Of a DNA stretch of 64,000 nt, positions 45,101 to 58,575 are shown piece by piece (position 1 is the stretch's first letter; each line of letters begins with the position of its first letter). The notes under the pieces were generated by a model. The model had not been told where the DNA came from and made no database searches. It saw only the letters and a program-made list of their open reading frames with translations. Source of the stretch: Spirodela intermedia (Eukaryota > Streptophyta > Magnoliopsida > Alismatales > Araceae); contig LR746279.1 of the NCBI GenBank assembly GCA_902729315.2, positions 129,001 through 193,000 of the forward strand. The letters run 5' to 3'. The position numbers were made by a program, and so were the translations under genes.

Positions 45101-46903
45101 TAGATGGAAAGTCTTGTCCAAGAAAAAAGGAAGGGGACAAAAATATGCAAAAATTGTTCCTCAATTAGCCTAGAATTCCCCTTGAAATAGTAGATTGTCA
45201 CATGCATAGGGTCATATGAGAGGTACTTAAAACTAAGTGACACATGAACTTGGTCACCAGAAGTGCTTAGTTATTTTCCTGCAAGGTGAGTCAACTTAGT
45301 TCCTTTTTTCTGATAATTTAACCATTGCAAGTTGTTTAAACTTCTTTCTTCTTACCAAATGAGCTGACTTGCTCATTACAACTAGATAATGAAGCTGATC
45401 ACCAATGAAGATATAGTCTAGGCTCACATAGTTATGTTAAAAATAGAAAATTATGATTTTGCCATCTTTCCCCCTACAAGTTTCAAAACATAACTTATTA
45501 ATGAGTTCATTGATGGGTATATGCTCTTTCAATATATATGGAAAAAGTCAACAGGTGTTGCAAATTAGGTATGAAATCACATGAGAGTTGGAAAAGAGCT
45601 ATGAAAATACTTTTCCAATATTTCATAAAGTTTTAGCACAACCTTGGTATCTAGAAATGACTAATTTTACCCTAATTTGCACCTTATCAATATCAAAATT
45701 AGAAAGCCTCCAAGAGTTAATAGTATTAATTATTTATCCCAAATAAGTATTTTAAAACATAATTATGATAAATAAAAGACTAAAAATGCCAAAATGACCC
45801 AATGTTGTGGCACGTTAAAGGTTGTTTTGATCATGCTTTCCTCCATTCTAGGAGATCCTTTCTTTAAAGAATTTTACTAGTATATATATTTTTTTGATAG
45901 AGGTCTTAAAACTAGACTACTTATTTAAAGGATAACTCAATGTAGATAAGTTTATTTGGTCCCAAAATGATCTCCTTAAGCTTTTTCCATCCTTGTAGAC
46001 TCAAGAGATCCTTTGTGGGTCCAAAGATTATCTCTAGTGCTCTTGTTGGACTCAAATCAAATATTGTTGACTCCCTCTCTTGTCTAATTGAGCTACTGAT
46101 GAAATCTTCTCTGCCAATGGCCAAGGAAGTGATATTAGGGATTGATTTTTTCTCTTTCATCTGTTCTAGCGTGAGTGCGAGTGTTGGAAAATATTCTGCA
46201 AGGGGCCCCTTGGTTATGTTGACCGGCTGATGGCCGGTTGGTGAAAGTTATCTTATGTGCTGCCTCCTCTCTCCTGCCCATAGCCCCCCTTGGTTTCGTG
46301 AAAGTTCTCCTTTATCTAATGGTCACTGGCGGCTGAAGTTCTACAGGAGGATTGGTTGGTCCCACGGCGTAGGCTAGAGAGAGAGGGGGAGAGAGAGAGA
46401 GAGAGAGAGAGAGGGCAGCAGTGCCCATGCTGGGCCTGTGTGTCACGCCGGCCAGCCCGGTTGGCTCTTCAAGCCCAAGGATGATTTGGTGCATTGAATG
46501 TGGTCGGCATTTCTTTCGGCGCAGTTCCCGGCGCCGCCCAGAAAACGTGATCGAAATACATTGTATCCGGACGATTTTCCTTCTGACTTAAAACAGTTGG
46601 CGAGACCCCGCCTTGAGCGCCTCGTTTTGACCGTCGACGGTTCTCGACTTCCCTTCTTAGATTGCGTCCGCTGAACCGTCGGATCTCTGTCGGAATCTCC
46701 GACGACCGGATCTGCACGGAGACCAGTCCACGTCACGCCGGTCTCCGGCCGACCGCGCCCCAAAAGTTCGAGGATGAATTTCTCTGTCCGACGTGGCCGC
46801 TCTGTGGCTAGCCGATGTGGACGTCCCATTTCGACGTGGCCTACCCCAGCCTTGAGAGGGGTATTTTGGGAAGATCCTACGGCGTCAGAATCCGCGGCGC
46901 TCG
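45101..46903. other. AT-rich repeat flank grading into GC-rich promoter region
   Basis: 45,101 to about 46,180 is AT-rich with no domain seen; it may include the 5' LTR of the copia remnant. From about 46,190 GC rises sharply (a short GA run at 46,375-46,412), and 46,440-46,900 looks like the upstream region of the next gene. Confidence 0.45.
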
Positions 46904-46947
46904 CACGTGCACCGTAAGTGCTGGCCGCCCCTCATCCATCTATAAAT
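46904..46947 (+). promoter_or_regulatory. Core promoter: G-box and TATA box of the GGCT gene
   Basis: CACGTG (G-box, 46,904-46,909) lies 32 bases before TATAAAT (46,941-46,947). Transcription would start near 46,975. G-boxes bind bZIP and bHLH factors and suit a stress-responsive glutathione gene. Assignment is by position. Confidence 0.55.
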
Positions 46948-46974
46948 GACCCTTTCATACGACGGCCACAAGCA

Positions 46975-47964
46975 CCTCCACCACCAACCTTGGTGATAAC
47001 TGCGGAACAGGAAGAAAAGGAGGGACGGCTACGGAGGGAAGAGGGGGTCTTCGCTTCGACCGGTGGAGCTGCCCTCTTTCTCTTCATCGTCTTCGCTCTT
47101 CTTCCTTCCTTTCTCTTTGCGAGTGGGTGGTTTGGTCGTCACCTACCGGGGTGGGTTGTTTGGATTGGGGAGCGGAGCGATCTGAGAAGTCGCGCGTCCG
47201 ATCTTTTGGCTCTCGCCGCACAGAGGAGTTTCTCGGAGTTTCACGGTGAGATGCGGTCGCAATCTGCTTTGTTGGGATCTATTGATTTGGTTGAGAGGAG
47301 GTGATGCTTCCGATCCCAAATCTAGTCCGTTGATGCGTCGCTTGGCTTCCTTTTCGATGTTGAGGTTGTTTGGCGGTGGTGCCCGTGTTTTCGCCGTTTC
47401 ACCGTGATGACCCAGCCGGATTTCGACAGAATGTGCTTCGGATTGACATTTGATAGTCGGCCGGGCGCTCCCTTTCTCGTTTGACATAAATATCGCGTCG
47501 TTGTTCCACGGAGACACGGAAGTCTGACGAGGTCTCCTCCTGGGTTTATGTTGGAAAATAAATCCCTTCTCGCCTACGTTTCATTCCATTTGTCGATAGG
47601 GACAACAAGCCGGGATGTGGTTTGGTTTGGATATCATATCCTACGAGGGCCGCCGGGGGCCAGCGCTTCTCAATAATTTCCTAACCTGTAATGGGAGGAA
47701 ATTCCCTTGGTCGAGCACATTTGAAATGCGGCAGGCTAAACCTGATTAGCCCATCCCATCCATCTCCCCGGGAAATTTATCCGCATTCTCTTTTGATTTG
47801 ATCGTATTTTACCCATTTCAGCAAGACTCTGTAGTCGAATCGAACCATGATTATTGCATACGCTCTGTACTCTTTTTTTTGCTTTATTCTCTTGGGGGAT
47901 GTGTGGTCCGGTAATCGATGGAAGACTAATAATGCCCCTTTTCCCTAATGTCAGGTCGTCAACC
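46975..47964 (+). other. Probable 5' leader and leader intron of the GGCT gene
   Basis: A leader exon from about 46,975 to a donor at ACG|GTGAGA (about 47,244), a ~710-bp intron, and acceptor TGTCAG at about 47,954, ten bases before the start codon. Open frames in the leader lack family resemblance. Inferred from splice-site quality only. Confidence 0.45.
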
Positions 47965-48632
47965 ATGGTTTTGTGGGTCTTTGGATACGGCTCATTGGTG
48001 TGGAATCCTGGCTTTGACTTCGACGAGAGCATAATCGGCTTCATCAAGGACCATAAGCGTGTTTTCACAGTTGGTAAGACAGTGTTCTAATCACACTACT
48101 CTGTTTTTCGAGTGAGAGTTTGATGTGGTCCAAGCTTCTCTCGATTGACCTTTTTATGAATTTTGCCCATGTTACTTTTAGCTTGCATAGATCACAGGGG
48201 CACGCCAGAGCATCCAGCTAGAACGTTGAACTTGGAGCCCAGTGAAGGAGCTATTTGCGTGAGTACAGATGCCATATTATCCAATATACCATCTACATAC
48301 GAATCGCCAAGAAGACTCGATATGAATCTTTTGCAGCATCTGTTCTCCCATTCCACTGTCCCATTCTTTGTTGTACTGAGTGAACTTGCTTGAACTGTCT
48401 CTGCCAGTGGGGCGTTGCGTACTGCATCAAGGGTGGGCCAGAGAAGGAAAAGGCAGCAATGAGGGTAATAGTGCCGATCTTTATGGGCTGAAGTCTGCGC
48501 CTTGCTGGCATGCCGATCTATAACTCTTTATAATTCCTTTTGCAGTATCTCGAGAACAGAGAATGTGAGTACGACCTCAAGTCCCATGTAGACTTTTACA
48601 CGGTGAGTTGAAGAGATTATATTACGACGATA

Positions 48633-48664
<32 letters not shown>

Positions 48665-48677
48665 GATGATGATGATG

Positions 48678-48737
<60 letters not shown>

Positions 48738-49465
48738 TTGTTTATCATTGCATCATGTAATGCTGTATTTGTTTTCCGTTCTTCGTTCAGGAGGAAAATG
48801 CTCTGAAGCCCGCTGTGACTGGAGTCTTAGTGTAAGCGCGCCTTCCCACCAGTCTCCACTCCGCCTGGAAACAGATGGTCGTTGACTTTAATCAGAGGAG
48901 AGGTCCCAACGAAGTCTAACTCGCTTTAGCATTTCAGGTTCGTCTCCACACCCGATAAAGAAGTCAACAGATACTACATAGGCCCAGCACCTTTGGAAGA
49001 CATGGCAAGGTAAAGTCTCTCTACGCCCAACTCTCTCGCCACTGCTCTCTGTCTCCCTCCTCCTCCTCCTCTCCAGTCCGCTCCCTCACTGTGGTCTCCT
49101 CTTTTGCGGCTGTTCCAGGCAGATCGCCACGGCCAGTGGCCCCTGCGGCAACAGCAGAGACTACCTCTTCTCGCTCCAGAAGGCGCTGTTCGCCATAGGT
49201 AATAATTAAGGGCCCACATTTTTCATTCCAGAAGGCGTTTGGTTCTTTTGTTCTAGCAGACCTGGAGATCATCCATCCTTCCTCCCACGAACCAGGCCAT
49301 GAAGACGACGACGTCATCGAGCTGGCGGACGAGGTCAGAAGGGTGGTGGCGGCACTGCAAGAGATGAAGGTGTTGGGCGTTCAGATGGCCCTGAGGACCC
49401 ACCTCCCTTCTGCTGCTCACCTGTCTCCTCTCGCGGAGGCCGCTGCCGTCATGGACTCGAGATGA
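47965..49465 (+). CDS. GGCT2: Gamma-glutamylcyclotransferase, ChaC type (glutathione-specific)
   Basis: Eight exons, 47,965-48,073, 48,182-48,258, 48,408-48,464, 48,546-48,602, 48,791-48,831, 48,938-49,009, 49,119-49,198 and 49,260-49,465, join in frame to 232 residues. The protein opens [17 protein letters not shown] with the family YGSL phosphate-binding turn, then STDHRG-equivalent [31 protein letters not shown] (with the likely catalytic Glu), [43 protein letters not shown]. It cleaves cytosolic glutathione to 5-oxoproline and Cys-Gly in the gamma-glutamyl cycle; plant members respond to sulfur starvation and heavy metals. The C-terminus beyond DLEIIHP (Asp-rich, then Ala-rich) is variable. 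CIDHRG where relatives have a bulkier sequence before DHRG is a small oddity. Confidence 0.92.
48632..48738. repeat. Compound microsatellite (GAT)n(ATT)n in a GGCT intron
   Basis: About 48 bp of GAT units running straight into about 60 bp of ATT units, in the intron between exons 4 and 5. Likely polymorphic. It does not touch splice sites. Confidence 0.95.
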
Positions 49466-51035
49466 CGCGTCGAGCGTTGACCCTATGAGCTAATTCCCTT
49501 CTTCGTTATTTTTATTTCCTTTTTTTTTTAACGCTTCCTAGCGTAATCCCTTCTCTTCTCCTTTCCCCGGGGGCCATTTAACATAAAGTTGTTTACCCGC
49601 CCGCTGACATCGGAAATCTCGGCGATGTTGACTTTGCCATTCGTTGTATTGGACTAATTCAACGGTCAACTACTGAGAAATTGAGACCTCGCACGTTTGG
49701 TAGTCACCACCCCCCCACCCCCTCTCTCTCTCGCTGTGGATAGAGGCTTCTCAGGGGGCGCATGGTAAAAAAACCCGTTTTTCGACTCAGAAGTTGGTTC
49801 GGACCCCGACTCGGACGACTCGGACCGGTGACGTCACCGAGGCCTGTCCTTTTAAGTATGATCACGGCTTCCAGAGAGCTTTGGGAAAAACCCTAACGAG
49901 CCGATTTTCTTCCCTCGCGTCATCCTCTTCCTCTTTCTGCTGCTCTCTCCGGCGCCCCCTCCGTCTTCTGCTGCGATGCCCCTCAATGAGGCTCGGCGCA
50001 CAGATTTTTGGTTCGAATAACGAACGAGCGATCAATTCGCGAGTGTCAACCGTTGTCCTTCGTTTCCTCCCTCCCTCCCTCCATCTGCTTCCTCGAGGTT
50101 TTGATTTCCGCAGTCTCACGCGCCCGACATGCCGCGCGGCAGAGAAGACCCACCTACCCCTCTTCTGCGCGCGTCAAATGGGAGTATCCAATCTGAGGAA
50201 ATGTCCTAATTCTTGGCAGGGCTTGAAGGAAATGTTCCTGCTGTAAATATGGACAGAAATTCTCTACGGGGAGGTATTTAGGTGGCTGCCCTGCGAGCTC
50301 TGGGCTTCCATAAAGAACCTCCCTACATCGCCCCAAATCATCTCCATCCTTCGTCTCATGCCTGCACAGGTTTGCAGGAATCCACCTCCCTTTCCGCCTC
50401 TCTCCCGGTGAAGAGGTCCGGCGGAGACGATTGCTGCCGGGTGGAGACGACGGCGACAGCGAGGGCGGCAGATCTTCGCCGCTAGAAGATTGACCATTAC
50501 TCATGAAGTGAACATCTCCAGTAGAAAGAGAATCCTCACGGTGGAAGAAATTGACGATTTTTGGGACAATAATACCATTTTTATTGATATTGCGCAAAAT
50601 ATTAAACAAGATTATTAGCGTATGGTCTGAGATATGACGAAGGTCTGGCGATTCCTCACACAGCTCACTGCTAGAGAGACGGGGCGGGTCGGTGGGTGGG
50701 TGTGGGCCTGTGGGTCGGGCTAGGTTTGTTTTTCTTTTTGGGCTTTGGTTGGGTTGGGCCGGCCCGAGCAATGCCCGTCGCGGAGTGGGGGACGAAGTTG
50801 AGTTGGTTGCAGGTCGACCCTGGAGATTCCAGATTTGCGTGGATGGGCCTGATACTATTCGAAATGTTCGTTGTTTCCACCTTTTAGGGGTTTTCTTTGG
50901 ACGCGACGAGTTGCTTGGAGGAGGGGGTAGTCGAGTAAGGGGGTGCGTGCGGGAGGAGAGGGAGGAGGGAGGAGAAGGATAGGGGATCCGGTTGGTTTGG
51001 AGCCATTTGGAGTGGCCTGTGGAGGGGGCAGGCAG
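49466..51035. other. Spacer and RPN2 upstream region
   Basis: After the GGCT 3' UTR, a telo-box AAACCCTA occurs at 49,888-49,895 in leader-like CT-rich DNA (49,860-50,250), which could be an old first exon or a promoter of an unseen transcript. From 50,500 to 50,640 is an AT-rich patch. No coding gene recognised. Confidence 0.4.
50703..50849 (+). promoter_or_regulatory. Cluster of site II (TGGGCY) motifs upstream of RPN2
   Basis: TGGGCC at 50,703-50,708, TGGGCT at 50,739-50,744, TGGGCC at 50,755-50,760 and TGGGCC at 50,844-50,849, all 185-335 bases before the RPN2 ATG. Site II elements bind TCP factors and drive housekeeping and proliferation genes. Confidence 0.6.
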
Positions 51036-54000
51036 ATGGCGGTAGCGACAATCGCGGCGCCGAGCTCGGCCGGCGGGCTGCTGGCAATGCTGAACGAGCC
51101 GCACCCAGAGCTGAAGCTGCACGCCCTCGGCAACCTCAATTCGCTCATCCATCTCTTCTGGCCCGAGATCTCCACTAGTGTCCCTGCCATGTGAGTGAAT
51201 CCGCTCCTTCCGCCCTTGCGTGCTTCTCTGTTTTTTCTCTTAATTATTTATTTTGGTTTATATGGGTGAATTTCCGTACTATTCATGCGGTGGAGATAAT
51301 TCGATAGGGTTTTAGAAGCTTGCGTTGCACTCCGGGCTGTAGGTCTTATGGGTCCTCTCTGAACGAGGGAAGGAAAATTACTTAGTGTTGTAGTGTGGGA
51401 CTGCGGGCCGGGAATTCGGGAGGATTCTGCTAAAATGCGGGTGTAGAGTGTATACAGAGGAAAGAAGAATGTCAATGTGGCCTTGGTCCTTTTTGAACTT
51501 TTTTCCTTCCCTTTTTTTTCTTTTTTATCGTGCTACGAACTCTGTATCAGTTAGGCTGTGTTCTGAACCGTATTTTCACTCTTTTCCTTTTTTAACCGTA
51601 GTGAGAGCTTGTACGAAGATGAAGAGTTCGAGCAGAGACAGCTAGCGGCACTGGTGGCATCCAAGGTTCAGTAATACCTTTCATTAAATGTGTTAAGCCA
51701 CGGTTTCGGTGCCTCCGTAAGCTTGTCTTTTTAAGAACGTTATTGATGACTAAAGCTCTCATTTTCCAATCCTTGTTTCATATCACTTTGATTTCGACCT
51801 GCCATACTCAACATATGCAAATGCGAATCCCAACATAATTAAGTGCCATTTAGAGTGTTTCGTCCACTCAATTGGGCTTCTTGGTTGAATCATCAGAGTC
51901 ATATTATAGTCTCTGGTTCTTATTTTGCCGATGAATATCTCGGTTTACAATTTCGCTTTGGAGAATCAACCTCCTAAGTTATAAGGATGTGTGTAGATGT
52001 CGTACTTTCCCTTGTCAGGGATGATTTGGAAGACCTGTGAGCATATTGGTGCTCCGAAAAACTTTGGACCACATAAGATAGCATTGAACAAATATTTAAT
52101 GAGCTGTATCTTTTTCATGGAGTTATGTCCTGATGATGTTACGATGATAATGTTTGAAGAAAAATCATATGCCAAATTATGATGCCATATAGTTTGTTCT
52201 TCAGTGATCACGAACTCTCACGTGTACGTGATCGTCCAGTGATCATAAGCGGCCAATTATCTGCGATGACCTTGACTTGTGTAAATAAACTTCTGTATTT
52301 TCCCCTGGCTCAAATTGTGGTCGTAAGGTATATCTTGTTTTCTCGACAGCAACACCTACAGCCTTTATTTATCATGCACATCTTCCCTTACTTGAGTGTC
52401 TTACAGTTATCGGATCAGAACTTTTTTGGGTGATAGTGGCCAAAGTTGATGGCTTTAATCAATTAATGAAGAAGCATCTGATGTGCTTAAGAGAATCCTA
52501 GTCTGATTCATGATATATTTGTTTAGTGAGCCAAAAATTATCGTTTGATGGGGCAATTAAGGGCTCAATCGACCTGGAGTTGGCCGATTCTAGATTAGTC
52601 AGCCATAAAACTGCCAATTCTGGATAGGGGGACCAGAAAACACCAACTTCTGTATGGATATGCTAAATTGATCAGTCCTCGGCAGATTAGCCAATCCCTG
52701 GTCGATTCAACCCAGTCTAGCTGCCCAGCACTTTGGCTGGCTAGAGAAGGTTATAATAAATTGTGAAGGGTAACTTATATTCCATCTGTCTTTTTGGCGG
52801 ATCTGATTCTGAGCGTAATCTGGATCAGATAGAACCTGGGATCTCTGACAACCTGATCTGATATGAATCACCATGAATGCAGCATGACGATAAACTTTTT
52901 GACACCCATATGCATTACTAACAGAGTAGAAATAAGGCGTACATCAAGGGATTATATACAGTGATGAAAGGTGCATGACTGTGCCATTTTTAGGCAACAA
53001 TTCATACTTTCGACTTCCTACTCAATTCCACGGCCATTTGTTGTCACGTTTTCATATGTGAAGACTGTCAAATAATTCTCTTTAAATGCATTCATGCCTG
53101 GATGATACTGTCTTTACATGTAAAGGTAGGACTTTTGTACTGGGTGGATATGAGGGCAGGTCGACTTGGAAATTGGAACACGGTATAACTAATTGCAAAA
53201 AAAAGAAATATTTCTTTGTTTAGGTCTTCGAATTCTTTCATCTTTTGATTGATTGGTAATCAATTCTCTGGTCTGAGTACGCTACTTTCAGCTCTTTTTT
53301 ATTGATGATCTGTTTGACTGAAACGCCATATCATGTCTATGTTGTGGTTGTAGCTGTTGTGGCATTCTTTTTTTGTTTAATCCTGTAAATCTTTGCTGAG
53401 CTGGTGTCTCTCATGAAAACTGGAGATAGCGTTGTCGTTGATCTAATATGAGCATTACTAACGGATGAAGTTGTTATTCGCCAGTTAAAAATTCCATTTT
53501 CTTGAGTTCACTCCACTTGGCATATTCTACTTCCGTTGACATTGATCTTAATTTCTCTCTTTCTAACAGGTCTTTTTCTACCTTGGTGAACTTAATGATT
53601 CCTTATCCTATGCGCTTGGAGCTGGACCGCTATTTGATGTTGCTGATAATTCTGACTATGCTCAGACTCTTCTTGGTAGGAGTGGCACTTCGTTCATTGC
53701 TGGTCTTATTCTCTTTTGAGATGAATCCTGATTTATCTCCCCCTCAATTTCAGCCAAAGCTTTAGACGAATATGGAACCCTTAGATCCCAAAATTTTAAG
53801 TCAAATGAAGAAGCTGCTAAAATTGATCATAGGCTGGAGGCAATCGTGGAAAGAATGCTTGATAAGTATGTTACCTTTCGTTCTATTCATCTATTTCTAT
53901 TGATTTATATTCATTTTGCCAATAAACATGATCTTATTTCCTTAATTTGTACTTTCTGCTGATATTTTTCATCTTGTAGGTGTATTTCAGATGGAAAATT

Positions 54001-57000
54001 TCAACAAGCAATGGGAATGGCTCTTGAATGTAGACGATTGGATAAACTAGAGGAAGCAATAATGAGCAGTGCTAATGTCCATGGTGCGCTCTCATATTGC
54101 GTTAACCTCTCCCACTCCGTTGTTAACCACAGAGAATATCGTTCTGAGGTATGAATATTTTCCCATTATTATGGTCACAGAGAAGCAATTAAATGTAAAC
54201 TATTTTCTTCATTAAATACAAACGCTCCTTCAAAAACCATAGCATGCCATTGTATTTTACTACCCCATTTCCCAGAAGAAAAGTTGTGCTTCCCATCAGA
54301 ACCATATCCTTGCTTCCACACATCTGAAAAAAACCACAGTGCTTATTTTCTTAACTTTTAACTCTTAAGAGATCTCTGGACAAGTGATTAGTTGATAAGA
54401 ATGAATATTGGTTCCTTTTACTCTTTTTGAGAACTACTATTTTATATTCTTAGTGAGGATCTGCCATCCCATTATCCACATGTAATGTACCAACAATTAG
54501 AAAGTTTGAAGGTTACCTGGGTGAAAATGGATGGCATGTATGCTGTTCACTTCACTAAATTTTCTAAGAAGTGGTTACCCATTGGGAAGACAGAGAATCA
54601 CATAGGATTCCTATTTTTTTTTCTTTTGGGTTATCTGCCATTTTGATGTCTATTACAGTAAGAGTATAGAATCTTATTTGGCTAACTGATGACGTTGTGC
54701 CATTTTTTCTCTAAAATAAACTAATGTTTGAGGCTACTTAATGACTTTGGGTGATTAATTAATATCTATCGGCTAGTTATTTTTGTGGCACTTTGTTTAC
54801 GTTTAGATTATCTGTGATATTGACAGGAGGCGCAAATGATCTAGAGAGGGTCCTACTTATCCATCTCCATTTTCACAATCTTTATGCATCACTGTTGCAC
54901 TGTCTGGCAGGTTCTTCGGCTTCTTGTTAAAATTTATCGAAGATTGCCTTCTCCTGACTACCTGAGCATCTGCCAGTGCCTTATGTTTCTAAATGAGCCA
55001 GAAGCTGTTGCTACCATACTTGAGAACCTTATTTTGTCTGGATGCAAGGTACTTTCCCGGTCACCTCCTTAATAAACATTTATTGGCTTTGAAACTATGA
55101 AAAATTGGCTAATGAACCTTGTGTATATTTTTCAGGATGATGCTCTTCTGGCCTTCCAGATAGCCTTTGATCTTGTAGAAAATGAGCAGCAAGCTTTCCT
55201 GTTGAAAGTGAGAGATCGTCTCCCAAAAAACAAGTCCCCTGATTCAAACGAACAATCTTCAGAGGTCACCAACGAAAGAACTGCAGGGCCAGATTCTCCA
55301 AATGCAGTCGCTACAACAGCTGGTGCTGATCCGACAAATGCTGCAGAGGTTATTAGTGTGAATGGTTCCCATGCTTCAGATGGGATTTCTCATGAGGTCG
55401 ATTCTAGTGATTTTGCAAAACTGAAGGGTATCTTATCTGGACTGACGTCAATACAGCTAAACCTGCAATTTCTGTATAGCCATAACAGGTCAGAGGCAGA
55501 TATATATGGCCAATGCATTTTATTTTTGTTTGCGCCAGCAAATTTATTTTAACGCTCAAAACTTTTTTATAGGTCTGATCTCCTTATTCTAAAGACAATA
55601 AAGCAGTCAGTGGAGCTGAGAAACAGTGTTTGCCACAGCGCAACGATATGTGCTAATGCAATGATGCATGCAGGAACAACAGTGGACACGTTTCTAAGAG
55701 AAAACCTGGTGATTAGCCGTCCGCTTATTAGATATTTCCTACTTTATATGGTCAAAACTTTTTATCACCTCAAAATCTGCTTACCACTTGTCACCTGACT
55801 ATGTAGGAATGGTTAAGCAGGGCAACAAATTGGGCTAAATTCAGTGCCACTGCTGGGCTAGGTGTCATTCACAAAGGTCACCTTCAACAAGGGAGGTCAC
55901 TGATGGCACCATACCTACCTCAAAGAGGTTCAACCGCTGGGTCAAGCCCATACTCAGAAGGTGGTGCTCTTTATGCTCTGGGTTTGATTCATGCCAACCA
56001 TGGTGAAGGTATCAAGCAGTTTCTTCGTGAAAGTCTCCGAAATACAAGCTCTGAGGTGCTCCTTTGTCTCTGATTTTAGTTCATTTTACATGTCATGTAA
56101 GTTCTTTTCTGCAGTTCTCAAATGGTCCCAATGATGTAGGTGATCCAACATGGTGCTTGCTTAGGTCTTGGATTGGCCGCCCTAGGAACTGCTGATGAAG
56201 AGATATATGAGGATGTAAAAAATATCTTGTACACAGATAGTGCTGTGGCTGGCGAAGCTGCTGGTATCAGCATGGGTTTACTTATGGTTGGGACTGCGAG
56301 CAATAAGGCAAGTGAGATGCTGGCATATGCACATGATACGCAGCACGAGAAGATAATCAGGTTAGAGGATTCTGCACTCATTAAGATAGATGATTGAAGA
56401 CTTTGGAATTTTCCACAATGGTTTTCGGCTACTGTTTTCGTTTTTTTCCCCCCATTTATTTCCATTTAGATATGAATTCCGGGAATCTCCATGCTTATTT
56501 TATTTTACGTTCAAAATGTATGCCAGAGGAGTTTGTATTTTACCACGAAATAAAGCCTTGCAGACTATATGATCATGCTTTCAAAGTATCGAATATGCAT
56601 TCGCATTATGTTGCATAGATTCTCTTTTTCTTTATTCTTTTTGTGAAGAGCATTAATTCATGTCTTGCCTGGCATTTAACAGGGGCTTGTCAATGGGAAT
56701 TGCATTGACTCTCTATGGCAGAGAGGAAGAAGCTGATACTTTGATTGAACAAATGACAAGGGATCAAGATCCAATCCTTCGTTATGGTGGGATGTATGCT
56801 TTGGCATTAGCTTATAGGGGGACTTCGAACAACAAGGCGATCCACCAATTGCTGCATTTTGCTGTATCGGATGTGAGTGATGATGTAAGACGAACAGCCG
56901 TGTTAGCCCTCGGATTTGTTCTATATTCAGAACCAGAACAGGTTGGAATTGTTTCTTCTCTCTGATTTTTTTCACAGTAGTTAAATTATCTGTTAATCAT

Positions 57001-58575
57001 CATTCATGCGGGCCGATTACTAACTCAAGGTTGACGAGTTCTGCCTTTGAAACCCACTTCTTTTTTCACATGAATGAAGATCACCGCTAATTTTCTCCCT
57101 CTGCATCTGGCGGAGTAAACATGTTGTGATGGAAAATTAGAAAGGCTTCTTCGCAAGCAGATTACAATAAAGCTGACTGATTTTTTGAAAAATCGAATAT
57201 CTCACTAGAATAGTCATCTCAGATCATTTTTCTCTTAGTATAAGACGTTTGATTCTAACTCTGCAGACTCCAAGAATCGTCTCCCTGCTCTCTGAGTCCT
57301 ACAACCCCCACGTACGATATGGTGCAGCTCTAGCAGTCGGCATTTCCTGCGCAGGCACTGGTCTTAGCGAGGCTATATCATTGTTGGAGCCTCTTACGTC
57401 GGATGTCGTGGACTTTGTTCGCCAGGGGGCTCTCATGGCAATGGCTATGGTCATGATCCAAGTCAACGAGTCATACGACTCCCGGGTTGGAGCCTTTAGG
57501 TATGCTTCTCTGAGGCTGCTTCAGCCTCATCCCTCTCCCTCATGGCATGCCCGTGCACCTAACTTCGCTTCTTGTGGCCGATGTCGTCAGGCGTCAGCTG
57601 GAGAAGATCATCCTCGACAAGCACGAGGATACAATGAGCAAGATGGGCGCCATTCTAGCCTCTGGTATTCTTGATGCTGGTGGGCGGAATGTTACCATCC
57701 AGATGGCGTCGAAGACGAATCACGATAAACTCACCGCCATCGTTGGGCTCGCGGTTTTCAGTCAGTACTGGTACTGGTATCCGCTTGTTTATTTCATCAG
57801 CCTGGCATTCTCCCCAACTGCGTTCATCGGGCTCAACTATGATCTGAAAGCCCCGAGGTTCGAGCTCTTGTCCAATGCAAAGCCGTCTCTCTTCGAGTAC
57901 CCCCGTCCTACTACGGTGCCCACATCTTCATCGGCGGTTAAGCTCCCCGCCGCCGTCCTGTCGACGTCTGCCAGAGTGAAAGCAAGAACCAAGAAGGAAG
58001 CCGAACTGGCGGCTGGTGCTGAGAAATTATCGACTGAGAAGGCTTCTTCGGGTCCGGGGAAAGTCCAGAAGTCTTCAGAGAAAGATGCCAGTGCCATGCA
58101 AGTAAGTTTGCACTTTGATTGCTGAGGAGGGTTGATGATTACTCTGTGACTCATGTCTCGTCAGGTTTTGTAGAAAGAAAAGCTTTCCAACCATTCTAGA
58201 TAACGTGAAAAACCTGCATCTCTTCCATTACAGGTGGATTCTGTACCGGGACAGAAGGCAGACAGTGAGCCAAGCTCTGAGATTCTCATAAACCCTGCAA
58301 GAGTTCTCCCCGCCCAGGAGAAGTACGTGAAATTTCTGGAAGGGAGCAGATACGTTCCGGTGAAGAAGAGGTTCACGGGCAAGCCGGCAACCTCCGGATT
58401 TGTTCTCTTGAATGATCTCCAGCCCTCAGAAGCCGAGGTGCTATCGCTGACCGATGCGCCCTCGGCTGGCCCCGCCGCCAGTGGTGGCCAATCGTCGGCG
58501 GCGGCGGGGCAGCCGGGCTCTGCCACTGTGGCCGACGAGGAGCCCCAGCCACCCCGGCCATTTGAATTCTCATGA
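51036..58575 (+). CDS. RPN2: 26S proteasome regulatory subunit RPN2 (PSMD1)
   Basis: Fourteen exons joining in frame to 1,015 residues, close to plant RPN2 length: 51036-51190, 51602-51665, 53570-53675, 53754-53865, 53980-54148, 54911-55048, 55136-55488, 55573-55708, 55807-56055, 56140-56360, 56683-56941, 57267-57499, 57591-58101, 58234-58575. RPN2 is the large scaffold of the 19S base. It begins [31 protein letters not shown], has the N-terminal rod, a plant-type Ser/Asn/Thr-rich acidic insert (about residues 280-330), then the toroid of PC repeats ([79 protein letters not shown]) and the C-terminal domain with FEYPRP and [11 protein letters not shown]. Intron 2 is the longest (1.9 kb) with no gene inside. 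Fully intact. Confidence 0.97.
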
